64,000 bases of DNA from Bin80 sp965203305. Its GTDB lineage: Bacteria; Bacteroidota; Rhodothermia; Rhodothermales; Bin80. The position numbers and the translations under genes are program-made. The stretch covers positions 1,860,001 to 1,924,000 of the forward strand of contig OZ241874.1 in the NCBI GenBank assembly GCA_965203305.1, given 5' to 3'. Positions 1 through 9,283 of this stretch are shown here, piece by piece (position 1 is the first letter of the stretch; every line of letters begins with the position of its first letter). Below the pieces are notes generated by a model, which did no database searches, was not told the origin of the DNA, and saw only the letters and a program-made list of their open reading frames with translations.

Positions 1-13
1 GAAGACACCCTGA

Positions 14-253
14 CGCTACACCGATTCGGAGTGGGAAAGGCAACTGCGTACCACGAATCGCATAGAGCATGTAAACAGCCGGATCAAGCGGTGGAAAAAC
101 CCGGATCAGACCCAGCTGCGGACCGTGATGGCTGTGCTGAACGCGGAGCGACGACTGAATAGGATCGTGTATCAGGATCAGTTGGATGACCTGAAACTAG
201 CCCTCTGGAAACATGTATCCTCCCCACAGAATGCAACTGGGACAGGCCAATAA
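14..253 (+). pseudogene. 3' remnant of a DDE transposase
   Basis: The frame opens after a stop at 11-13 and runs to TAA at 251-253. It contains the stretch LRTTNRIEHVNSRIKRW, which resembles the T-x-N-x-E-x-x-N-x-x-I-K motif around the catalytic glutamate of IS256/IS1249-like DDE transposases. No start codon or upstream part is visible because the window begins here and a stop lies just upstream. The family assignment is tentative. I infer a non-functional C-terminal relic of an insertion sequence, sitting next to decayed coding DNA at 254-880. Confidence 0.5.
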
Positions 254-881
254 CATCTGGCGAAAAGCTGCCCAAACTAGCACCATGCCGCAGGATCACC
301 TCGGCATGCTCAAAATCCTCGGAAGGAGCACTCAAAAACCATTCCTGGAGCATTTCAAGAATGAAGGAATCAGAAAACGGAGTATCCATGCTGTCAGGGA
401 CGGTGGCAGATTATTTCTGGTTCAACTGCGCGGCTAAATTCTCCTGGAGATGTTGCTGCCTGGCAAGGCCTTCCAGATATTCGTATGCCTCGCTGCCACG
501 AAGTGTCTGGGAGGCAGCACCGAACACCTCGTCAAAGCGACACACAATAGAACTGGCTGCATCCTCCGTGTCGCAGGTGTGCTCCAGTTTCTGAACGATA
601 GAGGTAACTCCCCGGTCTGTAATCCCACAAGGGTGATCCTGCGGAAATATCTCACAAATCCAGATTCACGTTCAGAGCCAGGTCCATGCATGGTTATCCA
701 TCGGCTGGTATGAATGCCAAATGCACAGATTTTTCTTTCCACTCCTTCTTCCCCGACCCATACCCCTGTTCGTCCCGGTACACCCGCATCACCATATCCT
801 GCGGAAGATGCCTGCTCTGCTGAACAAAATGGGACGATACGCGGAAGGAACAACAGGCATGTGATTTCTATCCAGGTGCCC
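254..881 (-). pseudogene. Decayed coding region, function unknown
   Basis: No intact gene is visible. On the minus strand three stretches read like ordinary protein but are broken by stops and frame changes. One lies roughly at 720-870 and ends in KEWKEKSVHLAFIPADG. A second lies roughly at 430-660 and includes QKLEHTCDTEDAASSIVCRF and ends LAAQLNQK. A third begins with ATG at 389 (MDTPFSDSFILEMLQEW) and runs into the transposase remnant, which truncates it. They could be pieces of one or two genes damaged by insertion. I do not recognise a family. Confidence 0.3.
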
Positions 882-1727
882 CTACCCCGACGAGATGTTC
901 TGATTCGCAAACTCGGACCATCGCCAGGTCTTCAATACACCTATGCATCCGTGAGATGTACGATCATACTGCAGCGGCGTAATGGATACGTATCCACTCT
1001 GGATGACCTCGTTATCTGTCTCCGGTCCGTCATCCAGTATGTTCAGTACACCGCGGTACCAGTAGTAGGATTTGTTGGATGGATCCATCCGGCCGACAAA
1101 TTCTTCTTCCCATCGGGACCGGGCCTGGCGAGTCACCCGAATCCCCTTGATCTCATGCTCCGGTATGGCAGGAATATTTGCACTGAGAACAACCCCCCTT
1201 GGGAGCTGGCTGCGAAGCACTTTCTGTGCTATGGTTACGGCGTAATTGCCAGCAGGAGCATAGTCCGCATTGGGATCTTTCGAGTCCAGGCTAAAGGCAA
1301 TGGAGTCAATCCCGTTGGCCGATGATTCGGTAGCAGCACCGATTGTGCCAGAGTAGACCACATTGATTGCGATATTGGATCCTCTATTAATGCCACTTAC
1401 CACCAGATCAGGTTTCCGATGCAGCAACTCATGCAGTGCCAGTTTTACACAGTCGCAGGGAGTTCCTGTAATCCCCATGGCGTGTACATGCCTCAACTCA
1501 CCGCCAAAACTGTAATCTTCTACCCGAATGGGACTGTTCAGTGTGATGGCATGTCCCACCGCGCTCTGCTCATTCACGGGGGCCACCACCACCACCTCCC
1601 CTATGCGATCCATGGCCCTTGCCAGCGCATAAATCCCCGGGGCATTGATCCCGTCGTCATTCGTCACAAGGATCAGCGGCTGCCGCCGCGACTGTATCAG
1701 ACGATCTTTTGCGCTGGAAGTCGCCAT
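882..1727 (-). CDS. surE: 5'/3'-nucleotidase SurE
   Basis: SurE is a cytoplasmic, metal-dependent nucleoside-monophosphate phosphatase linked to stationary-phase survival and nucleotide salvage. The 281-residue product carries the N-terminal signature VTNDDGINAPGI (Asp24, Asp25 metal ligands), the PVNEQSAVGHAIT loop, and the SGINRGSNI and YSGTIGAA motifs in the family order. The length is close to the usual 250-280. The ATG at 1727 lies 3 bp after the panB stop, so it is probably co-translated as the last gene of the minus-strand cluster. Downstream DNA is decayed. Confidence 0.95.
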   Translation of the reverse strand: MATSSAKDRLIQSRRQPLILVTNDDGINAPGIYALARAMDRIGEVVVVAPVNEQSAVGHAITLNSPIRVEDYSFGGELRHVHAMGITGTPCDCVKLALHELLHRKPDLVVSGINRGSNIAINVVYSGTIGAATESSANGIDSIAFSLDSKDPNADYAPAGNYAVTIAQKVLRSQLPRGVVLSANIPAIPEHEIKGIRVTRQARSRWEEEFVGRMDPSNKSYYWYRGVLNILDDGPETDNEVIQSGYVSITPLQYDRTSHGCIGVLKTWRWSEFANQNISSG

Positions 1728-1730
1728 GAG

Positions 1731-2537
1731 CTAGTAACTCTCCTCCAGAGACGGAAACGAACGGTTGCGCACATCATCCACATAATTTTTAACAGACTCT
1801 TTCATCACCTCTGACAAGTCTGCATAATGACGGACAAATCTTGGATTAAATTCCGTGTTTAGTCCCAGTGCATCATGGGTCACCAGTACCTGGCCATCAC
1901 ACGCATTTCCCGCCCCGATTCCGATGGTTGGAATACTCAATGATGCAGAAATTTCCCCAGCCAGTTTTGACGGAATCTTTTCCAGAACAATCGCAAAACA
2001 GCCTGCATTCTGAAGAGCAAGTGCATCTTCCCTGAGCTGATCAGCTTCTTCCAGGCTTGTGGCTCGCACCCTGTAGGTTCCAAAATGATATATGCTCTGC
2101 GGAGTCAGCCCCAAATGGCCCATAACTGGAATCCCGGACTGGGTAATCACTTCAATGGCAGAAACGACGGTTCTCCCTCCCTCTGCCTTCACGGCATGGG
2201 CACCAGCTTCCTTCATCACTCGGATGGAGGACACCAGAGCCTCCCGGCTGTTTCCCTGATAGGCTCCAAATGGCAGGTCTACGATGACGAGTGCGCGCTT
2301 TACTCCTCTGACAACGCACTGCGCATGATAGATCATATGCTCCAGCGTGATCGGGAGTGTTGTTTCATGCCCGGCCATCACATTCGAGGCCGAATCTCCC
2401 ACCAGAAGAACATCCACGCCTGCCTGATCCAGGATGCGGGCCATGGTATAGTCGTATGCCGTGAGCATGGCAATCGGCACACCATCCGCCTTCATCTGGC
2501 GCAATGTCTGAGTGGTTACTCTCTTGACACCATCCAT
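1731..2537 (-). CDS. panB: 3-methyl-2-oxobutanoate hydroxymethyltransferase PanB
   Basis: PanB transfers a hydroxymethyl group from methylenetetrahydrofolate to 2-oxoisovalerate, giving ketopantoate in the pantothenate/CoA pathway. The 268-residue product shows the family motifs MLTAYDYTMARILD, LLVGDSASNVMAGHETT (Mg2+ ligand Asp), VKAEGG, MGHLGLTPQS and IGIGAGNACDGQVLVTHD. The length is normal. It sits 44 bp after a Skp-like gene and 3 bp before surE. The rest of the pantothenate pathway is not in this window. Confidence 0.96.
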   Translation of the reverse strand: MDGVKRVTTQTLRQMKADGVPIAMLTAYDYTMARILDQAGVDVLLVGDSASNVMAGHETTLPITLEHMIYHAQCVVRGVKRALVIVDLPFGAYQGNSREALVSSIRVMKEAGAHAVKAEGGRTVVSAIEVITQSGIPVMGHLGLTPQSIYHFGTYRVRATSLEEADQLREDALALQNAGCFAIVLEKIPSKLAGEISASLSIPTIGIGAGNACDGQVLVTHDALGLNTEFNPRFVRHYADLSEVMKESVKNYVDDVRNRSFPSLEESY

Positions 2538-2581
2538 GAAGACGGACTATTCCTAATGAAGAAGGAGAAGCTCCAGTCCTC

Positions 2582-3172
2582 TTAGTTTTCCTGAGACTGT
2601 TGCATCGCGGCATCCACATCAATCCCCAGTTCACGGGCCACTTCAAGCGTGATATCTGTAATACGCTCTTCGTTCGCATAGAGCAGAATGGGCTGAGCGG
2701 GCCCCGCCTGGGTTCGGAGAACCAGATCCAGCCCTTTTTCAGAAGCAATCTTCCGAATTGCCGTATCTACCTGCTGAAAGATGGGACCCATCAGATCAAC
2801 TTCACGCTGTACCAGATCCTGTTCCAGTTCTTCTGCTCTGGTACGTATCTCCTCCTGCAGAGAGGCCAACTCCTGTTCGCGTTCCTGCCGGCGCTCTTCT
2901 GACAGCAGTGCCTGCTGCTTCTGATATCTGTCTACCTTCCCGACATAGTCTTCCTGCATGGTTGTAAGAATTCTCTGACCACTTTGCAGTTCTGCTTGCA
3001 ATTCTTCCTGTATGACACGGGTCCGTGGCATATTTGAGATCAATACTTCATGATCGGTATACCCGATCCGGAGAGCTGGAAGCTGCTGTGCCTGTGCGGT
3101 TGCCATAAAACCGCAAAGAGTCGTGACAACAAAAAGACACCCGATGCTTCGTTTGAGCGAAAAGAGTCGCAT
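2582..3172 (-). CDS. Skp/OmpH-family periplasmic chaperone (second copy)
   Basis: A 196-residue protein with a cleavable signal peptide (hydrophobic core around residues 11-24, cleavage near AQAQQ) and then a long charged helical region rich in E, Q and R (about 60-140) typical of the Skp tentacle coiled coil. The C-terminus returns to a short beta segment (LVLRTQAGPAQPILLYANE). Skp-type chaperones hold unfolded outer-membrane proteins in the periplasm for BamA. It is the second of two tandem paralogues downstream of bamA; the 27-bp gap suggests one transcript. The two paralogues differ in sequence and are not a recent duplication. Confidence 0.87.
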   Translation of the reverse strand: MRLFSLKRSIGCLFVVTTLCGFMATAQAQQLPALRIGYTDHEVLISNMPRTRVIQEELQAELQSGQRILTTMQEDYVGKVDRYQKQQALLSEERRQEREQELASLQEEIRTRAEELEQDLVQREVDLMGPIFQQVDTAIRKIASEKGLDLVLRTQAGPAQPILLYANEERITDITLEVARELGIDVDAAMQQSQEN

Positions 3173-3199
3173 AAAATTTAATGAGTTAAAGTGGAAACC

Positions 3200-3736
3200 T
3201 TATTGCCCGGAATTTTGGAGAGCTTCAATCCCCAGTTCTTCCAGAACAATGTCCGTAATGTCAAGCCTGCTGTTTGCATACAAAAATACAAAATCACCGC
3301 CCCGGTCAAATACATAGTCGTAATCCTCCGCTTCCGCCACCTCTTCAATGGCGACCAGAACCTTCTCCTGTATCGGACGCAGAATCTGTTCCTGCTGCTG
3401 GAACAGCTGTCCCTCCGGCCCAAAGTATTGCACCCGTAACCGCTCCAGTTCCTCTTCCGCAGCAATGATCTCGTTCTGCTTCTGCTGGCGTGATTCTGCC
3501 GTGTACAGCAATTCTCGTGCCTGGTATTCCTGGAACATCTCGTCCAGTTCATCCTGACGCTCGGCCAGATCCTGTTCCCATTGCTGGGTAATCCGATCCA
3601 GTGACTGCTGGGCCGTAGCAAACTCCGGGTAATTCTGGTAAATCCGCTCGGAATCAATGTACGCAATCTTGTGCTGTGCCAGAGCGGGCACAACAGACCA
3701 TGCCAGGAGAAGCCAGAGACTCAGTATTTTCCTCAT
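3200..3736 (-). CDS. Skp/OmpH-family periplasmic chaperone (first copy)
   Basis: A 178-residue protein with an N-terminal signal peptide (cleavage near ALAQ, residue about 21), the start motif KIAYIDSERIYQNYPEF seen in OmpH proteins, an extended coiled-coil region (about 45-125, many Q/E/R), and the closing segment DYVFDRGGDFVFLYANS. It is expected to shuttle outer-membrane proteins to the Bam machine. The gene starts only 11 bp after the bamA stop, the conserved bamA-skp arrangement. Tandem skp genes are common in the Bacteroidota. Confidence 0.9.
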   Translation of the reverse strand: MRKILSLWLLLAWSVVPALAQHKIAYIDSERIYQNYPEFATAQQSLDRITQQWEQDLAERQDELDEMFQEYQARELLYTAESRQQKQNEIIAAEEELERLRVQYFGPEGQLFQQQEQILRPIQEKVLVAIEEVAEAEDYDYVFDRGGDFVFLYANSRLDITDIVLEELGIEALQNSGQ

Positions 3737-3747
3737 CGTTCGTCGCG

Positions 3748-6249
3748 TTAATTAAATCCTTGGCCAAGTGTAAACTGAAAGAACCATTTCCTTGAACCAT
3801 CGTGACTGGAACTTTGCCCACCAAGCGGTCTGAACTCGTCAAAATTATACCCATAGGCAATTTCTAGCATGCCCAGTATTGGCAGAAACAGGCGTGTCCC
3901 GACACCTGCGGAACGGTACAGCTGCCGCGGGTTATATGTCTGCACATTGTCCCAGGTATTCGCAGCATCCATGAAAAGATACGGTGCTGCAGTGAGCTGA
4001 GGAGTCTGGACTGCCAGCAAGCGCAATTCTGAAGTAAACTTGTTCAGAATACGTCCCCCAACTGCTTCATTCCCCCGGCGAGGTCCAAGTACGCGAGCCG
4101 GATACCCTCGCATGTAGACGATATCCTTTCCGAAGTTGTTTCGATATCCCTGGACATCAAACGGGGACCCGCCAACAATGTAGCGTTCAAACAGAACATC
4201 CGCACCCGTGAGTGATCCGATATAGCCAAAATCAGCCGAGAAACTGGTAGAGAGCTTCCGAATAATCGGAACATTCCAGGATGTGTTTAGCTCCCACTTG
4301 TGATACTGTATAAAATCCGAAACAGGCAACGCAAACTCTCCCGAAAGCAGGAATGTGGAGCCCGCCGTAGGAAAGACCGGGTGATCCACGGAGCTTCGGG
4401 TGAGTGCCTGCCGGACAGTGACCTGATGACTCTGCCCGGAAGGAAGTGCCGAGGTGTAATTCCTGTTGGAGTAGAACTGGTACCCCAGAGAAGTGCTGGT
4501 GCTGAACTTGTCATCCGGCCACTTGAGCCTCTGCTCATAAAAGACCCGTGCCGATGTATTTGCAAAACCGATATTGCTGTCGGACTGATTGTTCCTTCCC
4601 AGGTAATTGTATCCGTAAAAGCCCAGCCCCTTAAATCTTGAGTGTGAAACCTGAAAGCCGACAGGGGTAGGCTTTCCATTCAGCCAGGGCTCGGTAAATC
4701 CCAGGGAATAGCTTTGATACTGTCTCCCGCTGGTCTGGAGACTGACCGAGAGCTGCTGCCCGTCACCGGACGGCAGGGGTCGCCATGCACTGCCCTTGAA
4801 TAGATCCTGTGCACTGAAATTGTTGAATCCAAACCGGAGCATCAAAATCACGCCGAACCGCCCGTACGTTCCGCTCAGTTCCAGCTGGTCACTGCCGATC
4901 TCATCCAGATTGTATGTCAGATTGACTTTCTTGTCTTCCTGGTCCAGATCAATAGAGGGGCCCGCCCCGAGCTTTTCCTGATCAAAATACTTCAGCTGGG
5001 ACAATCTGCGAATCGTCTCCTGGATCAGCTCTCTGCTGAAGGTCTGGCCGGGGATCGTGTACAGTTCCCGGCGCACAACATGCTCTTTGGTCTTGTCATT
5101 TCCAGCAATGGTGATCTCTCCAAAACTGAAGATGTCGCCTTCATACAGATCATAGTACAGGTCAAGGGAATCTCCTTCCACTACACGAACCTCTGGCTGT
5201 GCACGAAAGAGCATATGTCCCCGGTTCATATACAGACTGGATACATCACTGCTAGACGAGTTTCCATACAGGTTCTTGTCAATTCGGTCAGAGTTGTACA
5301 CATCGCCTGACTCCACGCCCAATGCCGTTGACAGCACCTCATCCGGATATACAGTGTTACCCTCCCATTCAACATTTCGCACGTGGTATTTCGGGCCTTC
5401 ATGAATCTTCAGAGATACAATCATCCCCGGCTTCTCTCCTGAAGTATCCAGCCATACAGAATCCTGCTCAATCCTGGCATCATAGAAGCCTTTTGCATTG
5501 AAGTGATTGATCACATTTACCTTGTCCTCCTCGTAGAGCATGCGGTCAAACCGGGCTTTCCGCCAGAAGAAGAGCGGCCGTCTGGGTTTGGTCTTTTTGA
5601 GTTTTCTGCGTACCGATCTGTCGCTGATGTTTTCGTTTCCTTCCACCCGAACTTCCCGGATTCTCACCTTTTCGCCCCTGTTGATAACAAATTCAAGATT
5701 CACGCTGTCTCCTTCGGGATCTGAAATCTTTTTCACCTCTACTTCGGCAAGCAGAAATCCTTTCTTGGCAAAGTAGTCCTTGATCACCTGTCTGGAGCGT
5801 TCCAGGTCAGCAGGCCGGACGCGGGACCCTCGGAAGAGGGGGACTTCCTCTCTGAGCTTTCGCCGGTCTTTCTTTTTGATTCCTGCAAAGGTGAACTCGC
5901 CGAGCGGCGGCTCTTCCGTGAGCTGGATCAGCAAAAAGATGCCCGATCCTGCCCTGCGTTCCTCTACAATCTTTACATCCGAGAAAACACGCAGTTTGTA
6001 GATGTTCTGAATCGCCTCGGAAATGGTAGGATCCCCTGGCAGGACAATCTTTTGTCCTACGGTTAACCCGCTGCTCCGCAGGGCAAAATTGCGCATGCTC
6101 TCCGTCTCTGCTCCCTCCACGGAAATTCCCAGAATCTCCAGCTCCTGTTGGGAGCCGTAGGCGAACGGGCTTCCAGAGAGTTCCTGCGCCACCACTGCAC
6201 TACTGGCACCCAAAATCGGAATCAACACCACAGAGATAATGCGCATCAT
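3748..6249 (-). CDS. bamA: Outer-membrane protein assembly factor BamA
   Basis: BamA inserts beta-barrel proteins into the outer membrane. The 833-residue product has a signal peptide (about 1-22), then a series of POTRA repeats across roughly residues 30-430 (for example FVINRGEKVRIREVRVEGNE and IHEGPKYHVRNVEWEGN), and a C-terminal surface-antigen/Omp85 barrel of about 390 residues including RYIVGGSPFDVQGYR. The length matches family members. It lies between rseP and two skp genes on the minus strand. The 129-bp gap after rseP contains no gene. Confidence 0.96.
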   Translation of the reverse strand: MMRIISVVLIPILGASSAVVAQELSGSPFAYGSQQELEILGISVEGAETESMRNFALRSSGLTVGQKIVLPGDPTISEAIQNIYKLRVFSDVKIVEERRAGSGIFLLIQLTEEPPLGEFTFAGIKKKDRRKLREEVPLFRGSRVRPADLERSRQVIKDYFAKKGFLLAEVEVKKISDPEGDSVNLEFVINRGEKVRIREVRVEGNENISDRSVRRKLKKTKPRRPLFFWRKARFDRMLYEEDKVNVINHFNAKGFYDARIEQDSVWLDTSGEKPGMIVSLKIHEGPKYHVRNVEWEGNTVYPDEVLSTALGVESGDVYNSDRIDKNLYGNSSSSDVSSLYMNRGHMLFRAQPEVRVVEGDSLDLYYDLYEGDIFSFGEITIAGNDKTKEHVVRRELYTIPGQTFSRELIQETIRRLSQLKYFDQEKLGAGPSIDLDQEDKKVNLTYNLDEIGSDQLELSGTYGRFGVILMLRFGFNNFSAQDLFKGSAWRPLPSGDGQQLSVSLQTSGRQYQSYSLGFTEPWLNGKPTPVGFQVSHSRFKGLGFYGYNYLGRNNQSDSNIGFANTSARVFYEQRLKWPDDKFSTSTSLGYQFYSNRNYTSALPSGQSHQVTVRQALTRSSVDHPVFPTAGSTFLLSGEFALPVSDFIQYHKWELNTSWNVPIIRKLSTSFSADFGYIGSLTGADVLFERYIVGGSPFDVQGYRNNFGKDIVYMRGYPARVLGPRRGNEAVGGRILNKFTSELRLLAVQTPQLTAAPYLFMDAANTWDNVQTYNPRQLYRSAGVGTRLFLPILGMLEIAYGYNFDEFRPLGGQSSSHDGSRKWFFQFTLGQGFN

Positions 6250-6378
6250 GGTTCAGTCATGTATTGGAGTGAGGAGATTGGCATTGCGCAACAGGATGTA
6301 GTACCACTACGGGTAGCTCTTGTTTCTACGCTCCTCTCAAACGAAGTGTGCGGGAAAATTCGTATCCAGTCGCAGACC

Positions 6379-7836
6379 TCATTCGGACTCTGGCTGATCT
6401 GCCTGACAGGAGACCGGAGGAGGCTCCGCTGGACTGGACTGCCCTTGACTGCTGAAGGCACGGATGACATCATTTGTAATCAGAAATGCCATCAGAATCA
6501 GCAACAGAATCATCCCTGCCTGTTGCAGGAAGATTCGAACCTTCATGGGCGGCTCCCTGCGGGCAAACAGCTCATAGACGAGAAACATGAGATGCCCCCC
6601 ATCCAGAACCGGGATAGGCAGAATATTTACAATCGCCAGCGTAATGGAGAGTATGGCGACAATGTGCCAGAACGGGCGTGCTCCACTGCTTGCAGCTTCC
6701 CCGATCACATTCGCCACCATGACGGGTCCACCAAGATTCTCCCGAACACTCTCTTTTCCCGAGGCGATCTGCCACAGGCTGGCGACAATGGCCCCGGTGT
6801 TGTTCCAGGTATCCGACCATGCCATTCCTGCTGATGCTACCGGGCCATGACTGATTTCAGTGAACTCGAGACCAATCCCGATGACATATTCGCAGTTCGG
6901 ATTCATCACGGGAGCCAGTGTTGCCTCATGTTTGACAGACTCGTTCCCATCGTCTCGCATCCAGGTGAACTGCAGGGAATCTCCCCCCGAGTTTTTGACA
7001 TGATTGCCCAGTTCAGGCCAATACCGGACAGGAGTCCGATTTATAGCAACAATTTGATCCCCTGACTGGATTCCGGCCAAGTCTGCGGGCATTCCCTCTG
7101 CAATCCGTCCGATTGTGCTTGGCCATGTATAGATTCCAAGTCCGTACAGTCCGCCAGTCGGCAATTCCTGGATGCGTGTCATCAGGTTTTCCGGTCCCCC
7201 AAGCGTGATACGCTGCCCCTCGCGCTCTACTTCCAGCACGAGAGGTTCGGAAATCAGTGAGGAGACGGGAATGTCTGACCCAGACGAATCATAGGCACGC
7301 CCCCCAATAGAAAGAAGGCGATCCCCCGTCTGCATGCCGATGTCCAGTGCTGCAACGGAACTGTCTGCTACGAAAACCGTCCCGTCTTCAGTATGGGCAA
7401 CACGGCTGGAGCCGTATCCCCAGGTCAGGGCAAAAAAGATCACCAGTGCGAGAATCATGTTCATGATTACGCCCGCACTGATCACAATCATGCGCTGCCA
7501 CAGAGGTTTGGATCGAAATTCGTCTGGCTGCGGCTCCTCGTCCTTGAACTCCGTATCCAGACTCTCGTCCACCATGCCGGCAATCTTGACATACCCCCCG
7601 AGCGGAGTTAGACCAAGAACATATTCTGTCTGGCCAAAACGCTTTTTGAGAAGATTGGGCGGGAACCCGATGGAAAACCGGTCTACCCGCATCCCGAAAG
7701 CCCGGGCTGCCCAGAAATGCCCCAACTCGTGCACGAACACGAGAATCATCAGGGCCGGAATGAATGTAAGGAGAATCCAGAGAAGGTTCACGGTGACACG
7801 GAGGATAAGTTCGGGCGGGTATACGTCATAGCACAA
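6379..7836 (-). CDS. rseP: RIP metalloprotease RseP (site-2 protease)
   Basis: An inner-membrane M50 zinc protease that cuts anti-sigma factors and cleared signal peptides within the membrane. The 485-residue product has HELGH (zinc ligands) in the first membrane helix (VFVHELGHFWAARAFG), two PDZ-like parts (for example GLYGLGIYTWPSTIGRIAEG), and the C-terminal PVLDGGHL motif supplying the third metal ligand, followed by a final membrane helix. The ATG overlaps the dxr stop by 11 bp, so the two are translationally coupled; a later GTG could also serve. A C-terminal Pro/Ser tail follows the last helix. Confidence 0.93.
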   Translation of the reverse strand: MCYDVYPPELILRVTVNLLWILLTFIPALMILVFVHELGHFWAARAFGMRVDRFSIGFPPNLLKKRFGQTEYVLGLTPLGGYVKIAGMVDESLDTEFKDEEPQPDEFRSKPLWQRMIVISAGVIMNMILALVIFFALTWGYGSSRVAHTEDGTVFVADSSVAALDIGMQTGDRLLSIGGRAYDSSGSDIPVSSLISEPLVLEVEREGQRITLGGPENLMTRIQELPTGGLYGLGIYTWPSTIGRIAEGMPADLAGIQSGDQIVAINRTPVRYWPELGNHVKNSGGDSLQFTWMRDDGNESVKHEATLAPVMNPNCEYVIGIGLEFTEISHGPVASAGMAWSDTWNNTGAIVASLWQIASGKESVRENLGGPVMVANVIGEAASSGARPFWHIVAILSITLAIVNILPIPVLDGGHLMFLVYELFARREPPMKVRIFLQQAGMILLLILMAFLITNDVIRAFSSQGQSSPAEPPPVSCQADQPESE

Positions 7837-9004
7837 ATGTGTTCCGTTTCACAGCATCCAGAACATGCCGCCTTGCTTCCCGGTCAGTCTCCACAACCTC
7901 TTCGCATGTGCCAGGCTCGGGCCCGGACAGGCTGCCGAGTGCTCTCTCAATTACATGTGGAATCCCCATAAAACTGAGCTGCTCATTCAGAAAGAGATGG
8001 ACCGCGGCCTCGTTGGCAGCATTCAATACGGCTGATGCATTCCCCCCCGCAACAAGAGCTTCCTGTGCCAGACGCAAGCAGGGAAATTTTTCCAGATCAG
8101 GTGGAGCAAAGTTCAGTGCCTGTGGACTGGACCAGTCTATACGTCCCTCGGGGAATGGCCACCTGTCGGGATAGCTGAGTGCATACTGTATGGGCAGGCG
8201 CATGTCCGGTGCGCTTAATTGTGCTTTCATGGAGCCATCTGCAAACAACACCATGGAATGAACAATGGACTGCGGATGCACTACCACATCAATCTGTCCC
8301 TTGTTCAGCCCAAACAGCCAGTAGGCCTCAATCACCTCCAGTCCCTTGTTCATCATCGTAGCGGAATCAATGGTCACTTTGGGTCCCATACTCCAGTTTG
8401 GATGCTTGAGGGCCTGTTCCGGGGTAATGCTGTCCAGGTCAGCACGGTCTGTTTCTCTAAAGGGACCTCCAGAGGCCGTAAGGAATATCTTCTCCACATT
8501 GTCTGTTCCTCCCCGTTCCAGGCACTGAAAGACAGCAGAATGCTCACTGTCTACCGGAATGATTGTGGCTTGATGGGTCCGGGCGGTCTGCATGGCCAGG
8601 CTGCCTGCGGCCACCAGCGTTTCCTTGTTTGCCAGTGCCAGTACTTTTCCTGCCCCTAGAGCAGACAGGACGGATTGCAGCCCGGCAACCCCAGTGGCAG
8701 CTCCCACTACAATATCTGCTTCCGGGTGTGTGGCACATGTACAGATTCCTTCCTCTCCTCCCAGAACCCGGATTCCAGTGCCATCCAGCTCCCTCTGAAG
8801 AATCTCTACTCTGGACTCGTCTGCCAGGGCAACCACTTTCGGGGCAAACTCGTATGCCTGACGCACCAGCAGGTCTGTATTCCGGTTGGCACCAAGAGCT
8901 GTCACACATAGCCTCTCTGGATTTCTCCGAACGATATCCAGACATTGCGTTCCGATAGATCCGGTTGATCCGATGATACTTATGCTGCACTGCCGTTCGT
9001 TCAT
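7826..9004 (-). CDS. dxr: 1-deoxy-D-xylulose 5-phosphate reductoisomerase
   Basis: Dxr converts DXP to MEP with NADPH, the committed step of the non-mevalonate isoprenoid pathway. The 392-residue product shows the NADPH-binding GSTGSIGTQCLDIV, the PVDSEHSAVFQCL motif, the metal/substrate stretch KVTIDSATMMNKGLEVIEA, VHPQSIVHSMV and NAANEAAVHLFL, all in family order and of normal length. It is the first gene of the minus-strand cluster, overlapping rseP. A C8 run (plus-strand G8, 9053-9060) lies about 50 bp upstream of the start. Confidence 0.97.
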   Translation of the reverse strand: MNERQCSISIIGSTGSIGTQCLDIVRRNPERLCVTALGANRNTDLLVRQAYEFAPKVVALADESRVEILQRELDGTGIRVLGGEEGICTCATHPEADIVVGAATGVAGLQSVLSALGAGKVLALANKETLVAAGSLAMQTARTHQATIIPVDSEHSAVFQCLERGGTDNVEKIFLTASGGPFRETDRADLDSITPEQALKHPNWSMGPKVTIDSATMMNKGLEVIEAYWLFGLNKGQIDVVVHPQSIVHSMVLFADGSMKAQLSAPDMRLPIQYALSYPDRWPFPEGRIDWSSPQALNFAPPDLEKFPCLRLAQEALVAGGNASAVLNAANEAAVHLFLNEQLSFMGIPHVIERALGSLSGPEPGTCEEVVETDREARRHVLDAVKRNTFVL

Positions 9005-9283
9005 TGCCTGTCTGCCTCAGAGGAGTGCATAATGCGGTCTCGCTGATTGAGCGGGGGGGGTATGGATATTGTATTTCTGACAAGACATGTACAAGGGCAA
9101 CCGAATGAGGCGAGCAATTTTATCAAATTCACACGTTATGTCTTACAATGAATTTTGCTTCCATAAGGACTGAAAACGTATTTTACTTAAAGTAGATTCT
9201 ATCCTTTTATTTTCCTGTATTGCGGGATTCTCTGTTTCGGGAGAGGCGTTGCACTCTCTTTGTTCAATTGAGTTCAAGACCTG
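9005..9283. promoter_or_regulatory. Divergent intergenic region dxr / TPR gene
   Basis: This gap of 279 bp separates the minus-strand dxr cluster from the plus-strand cluster and must carry both promoters. A G8 homopolymer occupies 9053-9060. The right half is AT-rich (9100-9260). I see no confident -35/-10 pair and no small ORF worth calling. Confidence 0.4.
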
